64,000 nt of DNA, from NCBI GenBank assembly GCA_023653785.1, contig JAMKCH010078985.1, positions 62,001 to 126,000 of the forward strand, given 5' to 3'. The notes under the pieces were generated by a model. That model was not told the origin of the DNA. It did not search any database and was given only the letters and a program-made list of their open reading frames with translations. Numbering within the stretch: position 1 is the first letter of the stretch; each line of letters starts with the position of its first letter. Both the position numbers and the translations under genes were made by a program. Shown one piece after another: positions 24,622 through 34,070 of the stretch. Origin of the DNA: Ophioderma brevispina (Eukaryota > Echinodermata > Ophiuroidea > Amphilepidida > Ophiodermatidae).

Positions 24622-25094
24622 AGGGTACACACCACCATTAGAGTTGACACAGCCCATATTAGTCCGAGGTTATCACCGTAGTACCTCTTTTGTGTATAAA
24701 TTGTGAGAATCTAGTAATTCTGTGGTTTTGTTGACCAACTTTTATTTTAACAGAGAGGAGAGTGAGAGGAATGTTTGTACTACAATTTTGAAAAGAAAAA
24801 TCTAAATTGAATTAAATCGAAGTGTGATCAGCGTATAAACACACAAGGCGCATACGAGGATAAGAGTCGGAAGTGAACCCGCGAAAAATACGGCATCTGT
24901 CATAATCAGATATTCTAAAAAATCTAAACGTAAATGCTATCATCAAATTTTGATTATGTTGTAGAAAATCTCTATGGTTGTTATTAATATAATCACTATT
25001 TTCCAAAACGAAAGGTAACTCGAGTTTATAGCCATTATTCGGACCATCATTTTACCACAAAGTTATGGCGCGTGCAAATGGTGGTGTGTACCCT
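24622..25094 (+). mobile_element. MITE D1 (AGGGTACACACC tips)
   Basis: The terminal inverted repeats AGGGTACACACCACCATT and AATGGTGGTGTGTACCCT bound 473 bp. The body is closely matched in the same orientation at 26545-27022. Non-coding. Target-site duplication is not clear. Confidence 0.8.
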
Positions 25095-25689
25095 GTAAAA
25101 GAAGGTTCCGTGGCGGCTTTGCGTATGCTTTGCGTATTCAAAGTACACGCGTTGTAAAAAAAGAGAACAGGGTATCAATAAAGTTATCAGACTGAGTTGG
25201 AGCAGCAAGCGTATTTTTCTCTTTTCGTGTAGGCGATCTAAACGGCTTATCGTGCAGCTAGCATCTTTTAGATTAGATTTCACTGAAAGGTATTCGTATT
25301 TGTTTCTGTATAAATGTGTTTTGCTATATTACGATGAATAAATTTAAAATAAATTAACCAAAACCGGACTGTTTGAAATCATTTTTCAAGGTTGCACACC
25401 TGTTAAATAGTTCCAGTTGAAAAATTGGAGATAATGTTACCAAAATTCTTACCACGCTGTCACGTTCCCCACCTGTTCTTATCGGCCAATCTAGGTGACA
25501 TTTTTGATTGAAGACATTAAATTGGTTTTTGTAAAAATGTAGCTTGAGAGTGTGTAGTTTAAGAATACATGAGCAAACTAAGACACAGAGTGTTTTTGAG
25601 TAAAATTGGACAAACAGTGCACGGCTCGTAATGGGTTATGACGATATTTTGAAAGTACGGAACCACGGTCCCGTAATTGATTAGAATAG

Positions 25690-25805
25690 ATAGGGCCTAT
25701 AAGGCTAGGCAGCGTGCCTTGTCGTGACTAGGCTTAGCCTTAGCTAGACTAAGCTATAGCCTAGCCTGGTTAGCCTTGCCTAGAGCTAGCTCGTCTAGTT
25801 AACTG
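25690..25805. repeat. CTAG/TTAGCC-rich simple-word patch
   Basis: It has irregular repetition of ctaggc, ttagcc, gctagac and tagcct (for example cttagccttagctagactaa). It is similar in style to the patch at 5.0-5.2 kb. No gene is seen. Confidence 0.5.
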
Positions 25806-26544
25806 ATGGTATCTTGAAAGGAATCAGAGGACGTTTTATACATGAACACGAAGCATTTACTTATCAGGCAAACGAGGCCTACTCTAAACTCAAGAAACGA
25901 TGTGGAGTTTCCACATAGCACTATAGTCTAACCATTTGCCACCCCCCCCCCCCCATCGCCACACAATTCCACCCAGCGTCCAAGGCTGCTTACGGGGGAT
26001 CTTGTTAAAATCTGAATGGTAATGTTTTGTTCTGAATATGTTTGAAAAGCGTTTTATTTACGTGGCAACGTACTAAATCATTGGGCTAAGATGTCACGTT
26101 GGTCACCCGCGCTTTTTCGCCTTGATGTAAATTCGCATTAAATATTTGCGTTAATAGGTACCGTCTGACACGCGCCACGGGGGATAAAGACAAGCTTTAG
26201 TGTTAAAAATGAACAAAGTTTTCCAAATAGCCGAAAGACACTTTTAACAAAAGCCATTTAGTATAAAATTGTTCATTTTGTTACACAAAGTTGAAGGTTT
26301 TTTCGGTCGGTATTTCAGGGTTTGTTTTGTTTAGTGCGCTTTTGCAAAATCACAAAACTTGAGTGCGCCATATGAGCCGCAAAAAGAGGTTGAACATTGA
26401 GAAATCGCGCATAAATGCGGCTTACATCTTTTTATCATATGCGAAATCTATCAGCCCATTGAAAAGAAATTAAAGAGTATGAGAAGGGCCCTCTGCCAAA
26501 GGAAAGTACAAAGTATTACCACAGCGCCAATCATTGCCTCTTAA

Positions 26545-27022
26545 AGGGTACCACACACCATTAGAGTGGACACAGCCTTATCAGTCAGAGGTTTTATCAC
26601 GATCTTGTAGTACCTCTTTTGTGTAAAAATGTGAGATATCTAGTAATTCTGTGGTTTTGTTGACCAACTTTTATTTTAACAGATAGGAGTGAGTGTGTAC
26701 TGACATTTTGAAAAGGAAAACATCTTAAATTGAATGAAAATCTAAGTGTGATCGGCCGTATAAACACACAAGGCGAATGCGAGGCTAAGAGTCGGAAGTG
26801 AACCGCGAAAAAACGGCCATCTGTCAAAATCAGTAAATATCTTAAAAAGCTAACATAAAATGCTATCCTCAAATTTTGTGATATGTTGGAGAAAAATCTC
26901 TACTGGTTGGATTCATATAATCCGTATTTCCAAAACGAAGGTAACTCGAGGTTATAGCCATTATTCTGACCATCATTTTACACCACAAAGTCTATGGCGC
27001 GTTCAATGGTGGTGTGTACCCT
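26545..27022 (+). mobile_element. MITE D2, direct copy of D1
   Basis: The tips are AGGGTACCACACACCATTAG on the left and ATGGTGGTGTGTACCCT on the right. The interior follows D1 in order, including tagtaattctgtggttttgt, tataaacacacaaggcg and tcgaggttatagccattatt. The copies differ by small indels and substitutions. TTAA precedes the left tip, but the right flank does not repeat it. Confidence 0.8.
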
Positions 27023-27389
27023 CCCCATGACCGCAACCCATGGTATTCAATGTAAAATGGTTACCCACGTAAGATGCTTTTGCAAAATAATGGGAATTGG
27101 ATTTCACGATTTTGAGCCTCATAAATTTTTTAATTGGATGACAAGTATCCAGATGAAGTAACTTGACCTGGTTCAGAAGCAGTGTGAAGAATAAGAGATG
27201 AAACGCTTGTTTTGGAATAAGGCTATATTTTGTAGGGAAACGGGACAATATTTGGACAAAATGGCGATTTTCTCTGTGTTCACTTTCGCAATTTCGGCGA
27301 TAATTCGTGATTTTCGGTTCCCAGTTACTCGAAATCCATATCAGCAACAGGTAAGAAATGAAATGCATCCGTATGGAGCATATCAAAAT

Positions 27390-27563
27390 CTAGGGTCGGT
27401 ATTTTTTTAGTTTTTCATTTTTGGTTAAAAATCGTGATTTATGTCAACCTTTGAACAATCTTGGCGTTGTTCCAAATTGAAACACGCGGATTTTGGCCTT
27501 TTTTGGCAAATAATTTGATAAATAGTGCAGAATTTGAAAAAAAATGGGAAATACCGACCCTAG
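27390..27563. mobile_element. Small MITE with CTAGGGTCGGTATTT tips
   Basis: CTAGGGTCGGTATTT at 27390 and its exact complement AAATACCGACCCTAG ending at 27563 bound 174 bp of AT-rich non-coding DNA. The ggtcgg word is shared with the elements at 14.03-14.36 and 38.26-38.64 kb. Confidence 0.75.
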
Positions 27564-27914
27564 AACTATGACTCTGGAATACAAAAAACGAACAAGGCAC
27601 ATTTTTATAACATTTCTATATTTTTTTTATAGGGAACCAAAAAAAAATAGTGAAAATCACCATTTTTTATGATTTTCTCAAAAAATACGTATTTTGGGGA
27701 AAATATTATCATATGTGGATTTCTTGAGTCATTTCCTTCTTCAAAATAGTATACTTTTATATAGTTGGAACAACAATTAAGAGGATACGGCAAAAAAAAA
27801 ACAGTCTTTGAATTCCTGACGTAACAGCCCCCTTAAGATATGTAATATGAACCACAACAAGCAAAAAAACCAACAAGAAAAACAACACTGTGTGAATTGT
27901 GTTTTGCGTTATAG

Positions 27915-27990
27915 GTTTCGGATTATTGAAAATGAGCAACGAATCAAGGAACTGGTCGCTGAGAAGCATGATATGGAAGACAAATGGTCA
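27915..27990 (+). CDS. Coiled-coil gene, exon e3
   Basis: The acceptor GCGTTATAG is followed by one base and then 25 codons, FRIIENEQRIKELVAEKH and DMEDKWS, a charged helix with heptad-spaced Ile/Leu/Val. Two donors are possible: TG|GTCAGT after 27986 and CA|GTATAT after 27990. Only the second keeps the frame into the next exon at 30383, so it is chosen. The exon needs two leftover bases from upstream, while the exon at 20654-20820 leaves none. An unseen exon between them would resolve this. Confidence 0.6.
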
Positions 27991-28339
27991 GTATATTGTA
28001 ATCTTTTAGTACAAAACAAATCAGTGTAGAACTGTGGAGCGTTGTATACCTTTCCGGCCGTGGAGGCACTAACAGGGGAAGAGAGAAGGGGCATTTTCCC
28101 AACCAGATGCAAGCTTTCCTCCCCCCAAAAAAATCGTCTCATTCATTTCCACACGTAATGTCAGTAGGATACTTCGTAAGATTCCTCAGAAGTGCCTGTA
28201 CTCCATGCTCCCACACTTTATGTGTCACTGGTTGATATTTTTGTGTCGTTTGCAAAAGAACACATATGGATTGATTTTGTAGTATGTATCTGTAATAAAC
28301 ATGTTAACCCTTACGTAAGTACCACGTACATATTGAACT

Positions 28340-28578
28340 AGGATGTAATGGTCCTTGGGTAGTGCTCCATAAGTTACCCCTTCAAGAGTGGGGGTCAAAG
28401 GACATCTAGAAGTCAATAAAGGTCATGGCCCAAAAAGGTCAGTCAGAATTGCTTGGTGTATCCACATGATGTGAATTTTCATGACACTTGGTGCAATGGT
28501 CCTTAGGTAGTGTCTTACACGAGTCTTCTTCAAAAGTGGGGTCAAAGGTCATCAAGGAGTCATTAGAGGTCATGGTTT
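28340..28578 (+). repeat. Two imperfect tandem units rich in GGTCAAAGG/AGGTCA
   Basis: atgtaatggtccttgggtag (about 28345) and tgcaatggtccttaggtag (about 28492) each start a unit. Each continues to cttc, aaagtgggg, tcaaagg, a catc, gtca and aggtcatgg series. The right side of the unit appears to continue at about 29426-29475 (gaggtcatagcccccaaa, tgacctca, tgacctttg), so the giant palindrome at 28580 may have inserted into this repeat. AGGTCA is the half-site of nuclear hormone receptors. Confidence 0.55.
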
Positions 28579-28579
28579 A

Positions 28580-29425
28580 TTGCCATTTGGTCTAATCCCA
28601 TTTGGTCTAATAGCCATTTGGTCTAACTTCAGTTGGTCTAAACCCATATTGTCTAATACCAATTGTCTAATAACCATTAAGTCTAACATCCAATTTATCT
28701 AACAACCAAAATGTCTAATAGCCATTTGGTCTAATGCCCATCTAGTCTAATGCCCATTTCTTCTACTACCATTTGGTCTAATAACCACAAACACCATTTG
28801 GTCTAATTCCCATTTGGTCTAATATCCATCTTGTCTAATATTCATTTTGTCTAATATCCATTTCGTCTAATACCCAATTGGTCTAATATCCATTTGGTCT
28901 AATATCAATTGGTTAAATATGCCATCTGGTTGAATATCAATTTGGTCTAATTGTCCATTTGGTCTAATATCATTGGTTCTAATGATCACTGGTCAAAATC
29001 TCTTGTTAATACCCAATTTGGACCGATTGATATTAACAAATGATATTAGACCAAATGGATTTTAGACCAAATGGATATTAGACCAAATGGGTATTAGACC
29101 AAATGGGTATTAGACCAGATGGATATTAGACCAGATGGATATTAGACCAAATGGGTATTAGACCAATTGGGTATTAGACCAAATGGATATTAGACAAAAT
29201 GAATATAAGACCAGATGGGTATTAGACCAATTGGCATTAGACCAAATCGGTTATAGACGATATGGATAGTATACGATATGAGATTTAGACCAGATGAATA
29301 TGAGACTACATGGCTATTAGACTAAATGGTTATTAGCCTAAATGGTTATTAAACTAAATGCTATTAGACCAATTGGAGTTAGCCAAAATGGCAATTAGAC
29401 CAAGTGGAATTAGACCAAATGGCAA
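28580..29425. repeat. Giant imperfect palindrome built from a short CCATTTGGTCTAATA word
   Basis: The left half (28580 to about 28990) has about 25 irregular copies of the word ccatttggtctaata in one orientation. The right half (about 29030-29425) has about 24 copies of tattagaccaaatgg in the opposite orientation. The two tips are exact complements (TTGCCATTTGGTCTAAT). The spacer is about 15-16 bp per unit with frequent variants (ttgtctaat, ctggttgaat, agactaaatgg). The centre near 29000-29030 is less regular. Non-coding. It could be a foldback transposon whose arms are minisatellites, or a satellite array that inverted. Confidence 0.9.
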
Positions 29426-30382
29426 GTCACCGAGGTCATAGCCCCCAAATGGTGACCTCATCTGACCTTTGTCTCCATTCACAAGCCGCGACGGTAGAAG
29501 ACACTTGGTTTATTTACTACAAGCTTATAAAACTTTTAGGAACAGGAATTTTTGTGTGAAATGCTAGTGTCCACAAGTTCCCGGATATTATATATTGTTT
29601 TTGAATTGCTCATTGAAGCATAATTTATTAACCCTTGCAAACACAACGCATGATAAAATGATACATACAAGACCAGACGTTTATACCTGAATATCATAGT
29701 TTGACACTTATGACAACAACAACAAAACAAAAAAGTCACAAAGCCCCCCAAAAAGTTTCAGCTTCCCTTGCGCATAGCTTTAAAATAAGATTTTTTAAAT
29801 TTATTTTGGAGATACTCAGTACACGAAGTGTATCTCAAAATTTTGGAAGCATGGAACCATGCACATAAAAAAGAAAAAAGTAAAATGGAACTATATGGAC
29901 TCTAAGTGCGTTTTTTTTTCATTGTGTGAAGATTTTATTCGAGTACATTGGAGTGTCACATATTGTATAATTATCTAAAAAAAAAAAAAAAAAACACGGC
30001 GCAAATTTAAAAAATAGGTCATAGGTAATTTTGTAAAAAAAAATCATAACACATAGCTTTTTAGTCAAAAAAAGCTGAGACAAAGTTGTCTTTTTTGCCC
30101 TAATACTCCAATGATCCAAAGGTCCCAGTTTAAGTGGAGAGCTAATCTTGAAAACCTTTCCAACAGAGTTCTAGTATCCAGAATCATGGCCTACAAAACA
30201 ATATAAAAAGATGATTTTTACTCTTGACCGATCCATGATGGTTCAGTGTTATTTTAAGAGCATATCCTTTCTATATCTTAATTATTAACAAAGAACAAAA
30301 TTTCTTTATGGAAGAAGTGAAATGAAAAGTTAGCTTTTATTTTAATAATGTGTCATTAAATATGTCTTTCTTTCTTTCATAG

Positions 30383-30490
30383 GAAGATACGGCGGCAGCA
30401 AGCAATAGTAAGTCAGAACAACACGAAAGGGAGATTAGTGATATCAAGAAACACTTGGAAGAGAAAATGAACAAACTGGAATCGGAAAAG
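30383..30490 (+). CDS. Coiled-coil gene, exon e4
   Basis: A long pyrimidine tract (ctttctttctttcatag) and donor AAAAG|GTAAGA bound exactly 36 codons: EDTAAASNSKSEQHEREISD then IKKHLEEKMNKLESEK. The start is disordered and passes into a strongly amphipathic helix. The exon begins and ends between codons and joins in phase to 30766. Other frames carry stops. Confidence 0.8.
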
Positions 30491-30765
30491 GTAAGAATTT
30501 AGCCCTCTTCATCGCAAAAACTGGGGGTTAACACGGACGCTGTAATATATGACACCGGTACCGAATTTAGTTTAGTTTTTAGTGTTTTGTGAGTGTGTGT
30601 TTGTGGTGCTATAAAATGCGTCCTGAAATTTGTCCCTACTGTATGTGTATGTGTGTGTGTTTTCAATCCTCTGCCAGCGATAATGGCTTCATCGATAACA
30701 ACATAATACGCCTTCAATTATTTGAATCTGTTATTTTCCCTTCCTTTTTCTTCATTGTATTTAAG

Positions 30766-30840
30766 CTCCAGACGACGGTAAAGACGGATATATGGGAAAA
30801 AGAGGCGAAGGCATTGAAAGAAGAACTCAGAAAGCTCTTG
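30766..30840 (+). CDS. Coiled-coil gene, exon e5
   Basis: The acceptor CATTGTATTTAAG and donor CTTG|GTAAAA bound 25 codons, LQTTVKTDIWEKEAKALKEE and LRKLL. It is in phase at both ends with e4 and e6. It is a continuous Leu/Lys/Glu coiled-coil segment. Confidence 0.75.
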
Positions 30841-31278
30841 GTAAAATACTAATTTATTACATCTATACATTCAATTTGTAACATGGATTCTTAGGTATCC
30901 CTAAGGGCCCTTTTAAGAGCCTATGGAAATTTAAACATTCATGGTGCATGTAGTGATGAAAAATCCTCTGCAAGTAGGCTAGGCTGTCATGCTTTGTGAG
31001 ATTAAAGTTGGGAATGGATATATTAGCACCATTCTCTGATTCTGTAGCTGTGTAATCTATATCAAATCTGTAGAATGACGTTGAAAAGTTCGCATTCGTT
31101 ATCGATATTTATACCAGGAGGGAGGTGGGAAATTAGAGAAACACGTTTTTTCCCAGAAAAAGGAACAATTTTTTATAATATGAAGGAAAAACATGAACAA
31201 ACACAAAAACGATCAATTGCAAATTCAGATATATTCGTAACTTCAAAACATCTCCCCCTGTCCCTATATTAAACATAG

Positions 31279-31453
31279 GTGGTGCGATACACTTTGGAGA
31301 AATCAGTCAAAGAACAAGAACATCGAATCCAGATGCAGAGTTCCACTAATGAATCGCAAATGTCGCAAATGAAAGACCTCGAAGGACAATGCAAAGAAAT
31401 ATTACAAGACTGCAGTAAGTTCCGTGAGCAACTAGCGAATTTGGATAAAGAAG
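31279..31453 (+). CDS. Coiled-coil gene, exon e6
   Basis: The acceptor is ATTAAACATAG. The frame reads VVRYTLEKSVKEQEHRIQMQ, SSTNESQMSQMKDLEGQ, then CKEILQDCSKFREQLANL and DKE, leaving one base at donor GAAG|GTTAGT. A second, stronger donor TGCA|GTAAGT lies 39 nt upstream (exon end 31414) and leaves the same phase, so two in-frame isoforms differing by 13 codons are possible. The leftover base joins in phase to the exon at 37464 across a 6-kb intron. Confidence 0.75.
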
Positions 31454-32877
31454 GTTAGTTTTTGAATACACTTGCCCCACCAAAAGTTTATAGTAGCTGT
31501 CAGCGATAGTATCAGTCTCAGAATCACTAAAAGTTTTGGACAGTTTGATGGGTTAGCCGACATGAGAGGCATTTTCTTGATAAAAATCAACATGATTGCG
31601 AGCAGGGAGGAAGGCCATACCTGAAAAAGTGTCTGCTTCTTCAACACACTTGAAATGTATTTGTCGGTGTTACGACCGTTGATTATCTAAGATATATAAC
31701 CGTTTTGGTATTGTTTACAGAATGACAGCCTCTATTGCGTTGTACAGGTTGTACAGTGTAATCAGAGTAATTTGCCAGCAGCTAAGATGTGTGAGCGGAT
31801 TTTGCATTTTTACAAACACACATATTTTTAAATTTTACCAATTATAAAACCTATAGATTGTTATTTTCAACATTTGTAATTTTAGGATAGATACCCATTT
31901 TTAGGTATATGCAAAATAAAATTTGTGTATATATTGTTGAAAAGCCATTAAAAAAAAATGGATGTTGCTGTTAAAATTTAATAAAAAAAAACCCATGGAC
32001 AATGTGGATTTTACAAGAAAGAAAGCTGCCCTTGCAGCTAGATACAGGATTTTGTACTCATCTTAACTACATTTTCATTCTTTCCACATAACAATATAAA
32101 TTGGCGTTAAAGTAGCAATTTGATTTTAAGTGTTGTGTTTTAAATTAGTAAACACCAGAGGTTTGCGATTCTAAGCCATGAGCGGTAAAAATAAAAATTC
32201 ACAGCAAAAGTGTTGACTTGATTTTTCATATTATTCTAAAGTCAAAAACCCATCCATACATCGATCTTGGACGTCACATTCTCCTTTTTAAATGGAGTGT
32301 TTTTCCTTCTTGTGATCACTGATCAACAGTTTTAAACAATTTTGTAGTCTTTTCAGTTAAATCTGCACAATCGAAACAAACAAGAAATAGTCGATTCAAA
32401 CACACACCAACAGTGCGTTATTAAATTTTGACAGAGAAAACCAGAAGAAGCAAAACTCAGAGAGTCCAATCAAGGCAGAATCCGGTGACAAACAATATGA
32501 GGAAGGAAGCGCTTTGTTGTCATAGAAGCATCAGTGATCAAACAACTTAGGCAAGGAAATAGGCACATGTATGTACAGATAACGATATGTCCCTTGAAGA
32601 TACTTTGGAGCACATAATGAACATGTGACAGGAAACACTTTCATAGCATCATTTTATATCCTTGATTTTGTCTATTAAGAAAAAATAGCGCCTTGGATTT
32701 AGATATGAAAAACACTTAAAACATAACAATTATTTTGTTATCTTATGGCAACAAAAAGCAGAGGGTGTTGTGAACCAATCAACACAATGCACGCGGGACG
32801 TGCCAATACTGTACTGTATAAAACACATGTCATAGACTAGACGAGATTCTCAAAAAGTCTTGCTTAATTAAGGAAGT

Positions 32878-33010
32878 CCAGACTTTTTAGTAGAAGCGTT
32901 TCAAAACTTTCTAGACTGATTTTTTGTGATGATTACGAAAATGCCGGTTGCTTTGCTGAATTTTGAGTGAAACGGGGTCAACATGTAACAATTCAAAATG
33001 GCCGCCAAAT
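32878..33010 (+). repeat. Inverted repeat partner of 36640-36800
   Basis: The segment with actgattttttgtgatgatt, acgaaaatgccggttgcttt and gaaacggggtcaa is matched in reverse complement at 36640-36800 (ttgaccccgttgcaccc, gaaagcaaccggcattttcg). A further weak relative lies at about 36170-36270 (ctggcataccaaaaatat). These are old dispersed repeats in a 6-kb intron. No coding. Confidence 0.6.
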
Positions 33011-33901
33011 GCATTTTTTTTTAAATCTATTTATTTTTTTGTAATTAATGCGTTTCTACTTTTTAAAATTTATCCGACTTAATTCTATATACCGTTCCTT
33101 GAAAAGTGAGCATATTTTCCAATAACTACCAGCATAAGTTCTCCCCCCTCCCCACGAGCCCAAATTGGAGGAAAGAGAAAAAGAAAAGAAGAAAATTCAA
33201 ATGGCCGCCAAAATAATGACGTAATAACATGAAAAATACTATCATTCCTCAATTTTGTTTTATTCAAAAATTATGTTATATAAAGAAGGACAGATACATG
33301 GAGAGTAAAGTAGTAGTACTGTACCGGTGTTGCAAAAAGGGAAGACTAATTGAGGCGGAGGGTTAACGTCTAAATGCCATGACATTCTTTTCTAGTTGTC
33401 ATTAGAATAAGATATAAGGCATCGGCCTAAATGCATGTGTTTTTTTTTTAAATTTTTTGTATGGCACTTTGTATAGGGCCTAGCTCTAGGTGATACTTTT
33501 TATTTATGCAAATATATAAAGAATGTCTGGACCTTCGAAATGAATTGCAAGATTTGGAAGGGCCTCATAACAGCATATCTTCCATATATTCGTAGGAAGT
33601 GAAGGGGATCGTCAGACGAGTAATGATAGTTATCTTTCCCATTTTGGTTGATTGGTACGACGATCAATAGAGTTCAGTCAGCTTGTTCTTACAAACAACT
33701 TTCGAAAAATGGATTGGCATGTACTAGATTTTAGTAAAAGTTAAACTAAGACTTTCAAGATATATTATCTGAAATTAGAATAGTTAATCCTAGTGGCTCG
33801 AAGATGCCGTGAACTATACGCCCGAATTAGAGAAGGATAAGGGACAACAGGTCGAACGTCATCGGTTTACCCCCCCCCCCCCTACAAAAAAGATTGGACA
33901 C

Positions 33902-34070
33902 CTTGGTATTAGTATTGACCCTCTTTATCAATGTCCGGTAGTTAGTACTCTCAAAATGTTGTTGTCACTTTTTCAATCGGGGTCAATTTCAGGTTAATAG
34001 GGTCAAAACTTTTAAAATGTTCCAATCGTGTTGAATGTGTGCAGGTTGTTCAGCCTAGTCATATATGCAC
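33902..34070 (+). repeat. Solo arm of the 2.76-3.57 kb foldback family
   Basis: It follows the left arm of 2758-3050 in order: ttagtattgaccctctttat, caatgtccggtagttagta, gttgttgtcactttttcaat, ggggtcaattt, gtgttgaatgtgtgca and cctagtcat. No inverted partner is seen downstream, so the copy is truncated. Confidence 0.65.

Larger units (their letters stand above)
23373..27832. mobile_element. TTAA-flanked element (4.46 kb) hosting several nested insertions
   Basis: The left tip GGGGGCTGTTACGTCAGGAA starts at 23373 after GTAA. The right tip is its exact complement (TTCCTGACGTAACAGCCCCC) ending at 27832 before TTAA. The interior contains elements B (23439-24406), D1, D2 and a small MITE at 27390-27563, so the original element was probably much shorter. 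No transposase-like frame is seen. The longest frames inside (for example 27003-27386 on the minus strand) show no recognisable domain. Confidence 0.7.

Noticed and set aside
27003..27386. 127-codon minus-strand frame
   Set aside because: It starts in MITE D2 and crosses into unrelated AT-rich DNA. No domain or helix pattern, and no matching splice sites.
28580..29425. CRISPR-like array
   Set aside because: Repeats are only 15-16 bp, variable, without unique spacers, and in two orientations in a eukaryotic context.
32435..32566. Possible extra exon after TTTTGACAG reading ENQKKQNSESPIKAESGD
   Set aside because: It looks coding-like, but its phase does not fit between e6 and e7, which already join in frame, and the frame ends at a stop. 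It could be an alternative terminal exon, too weak to list.
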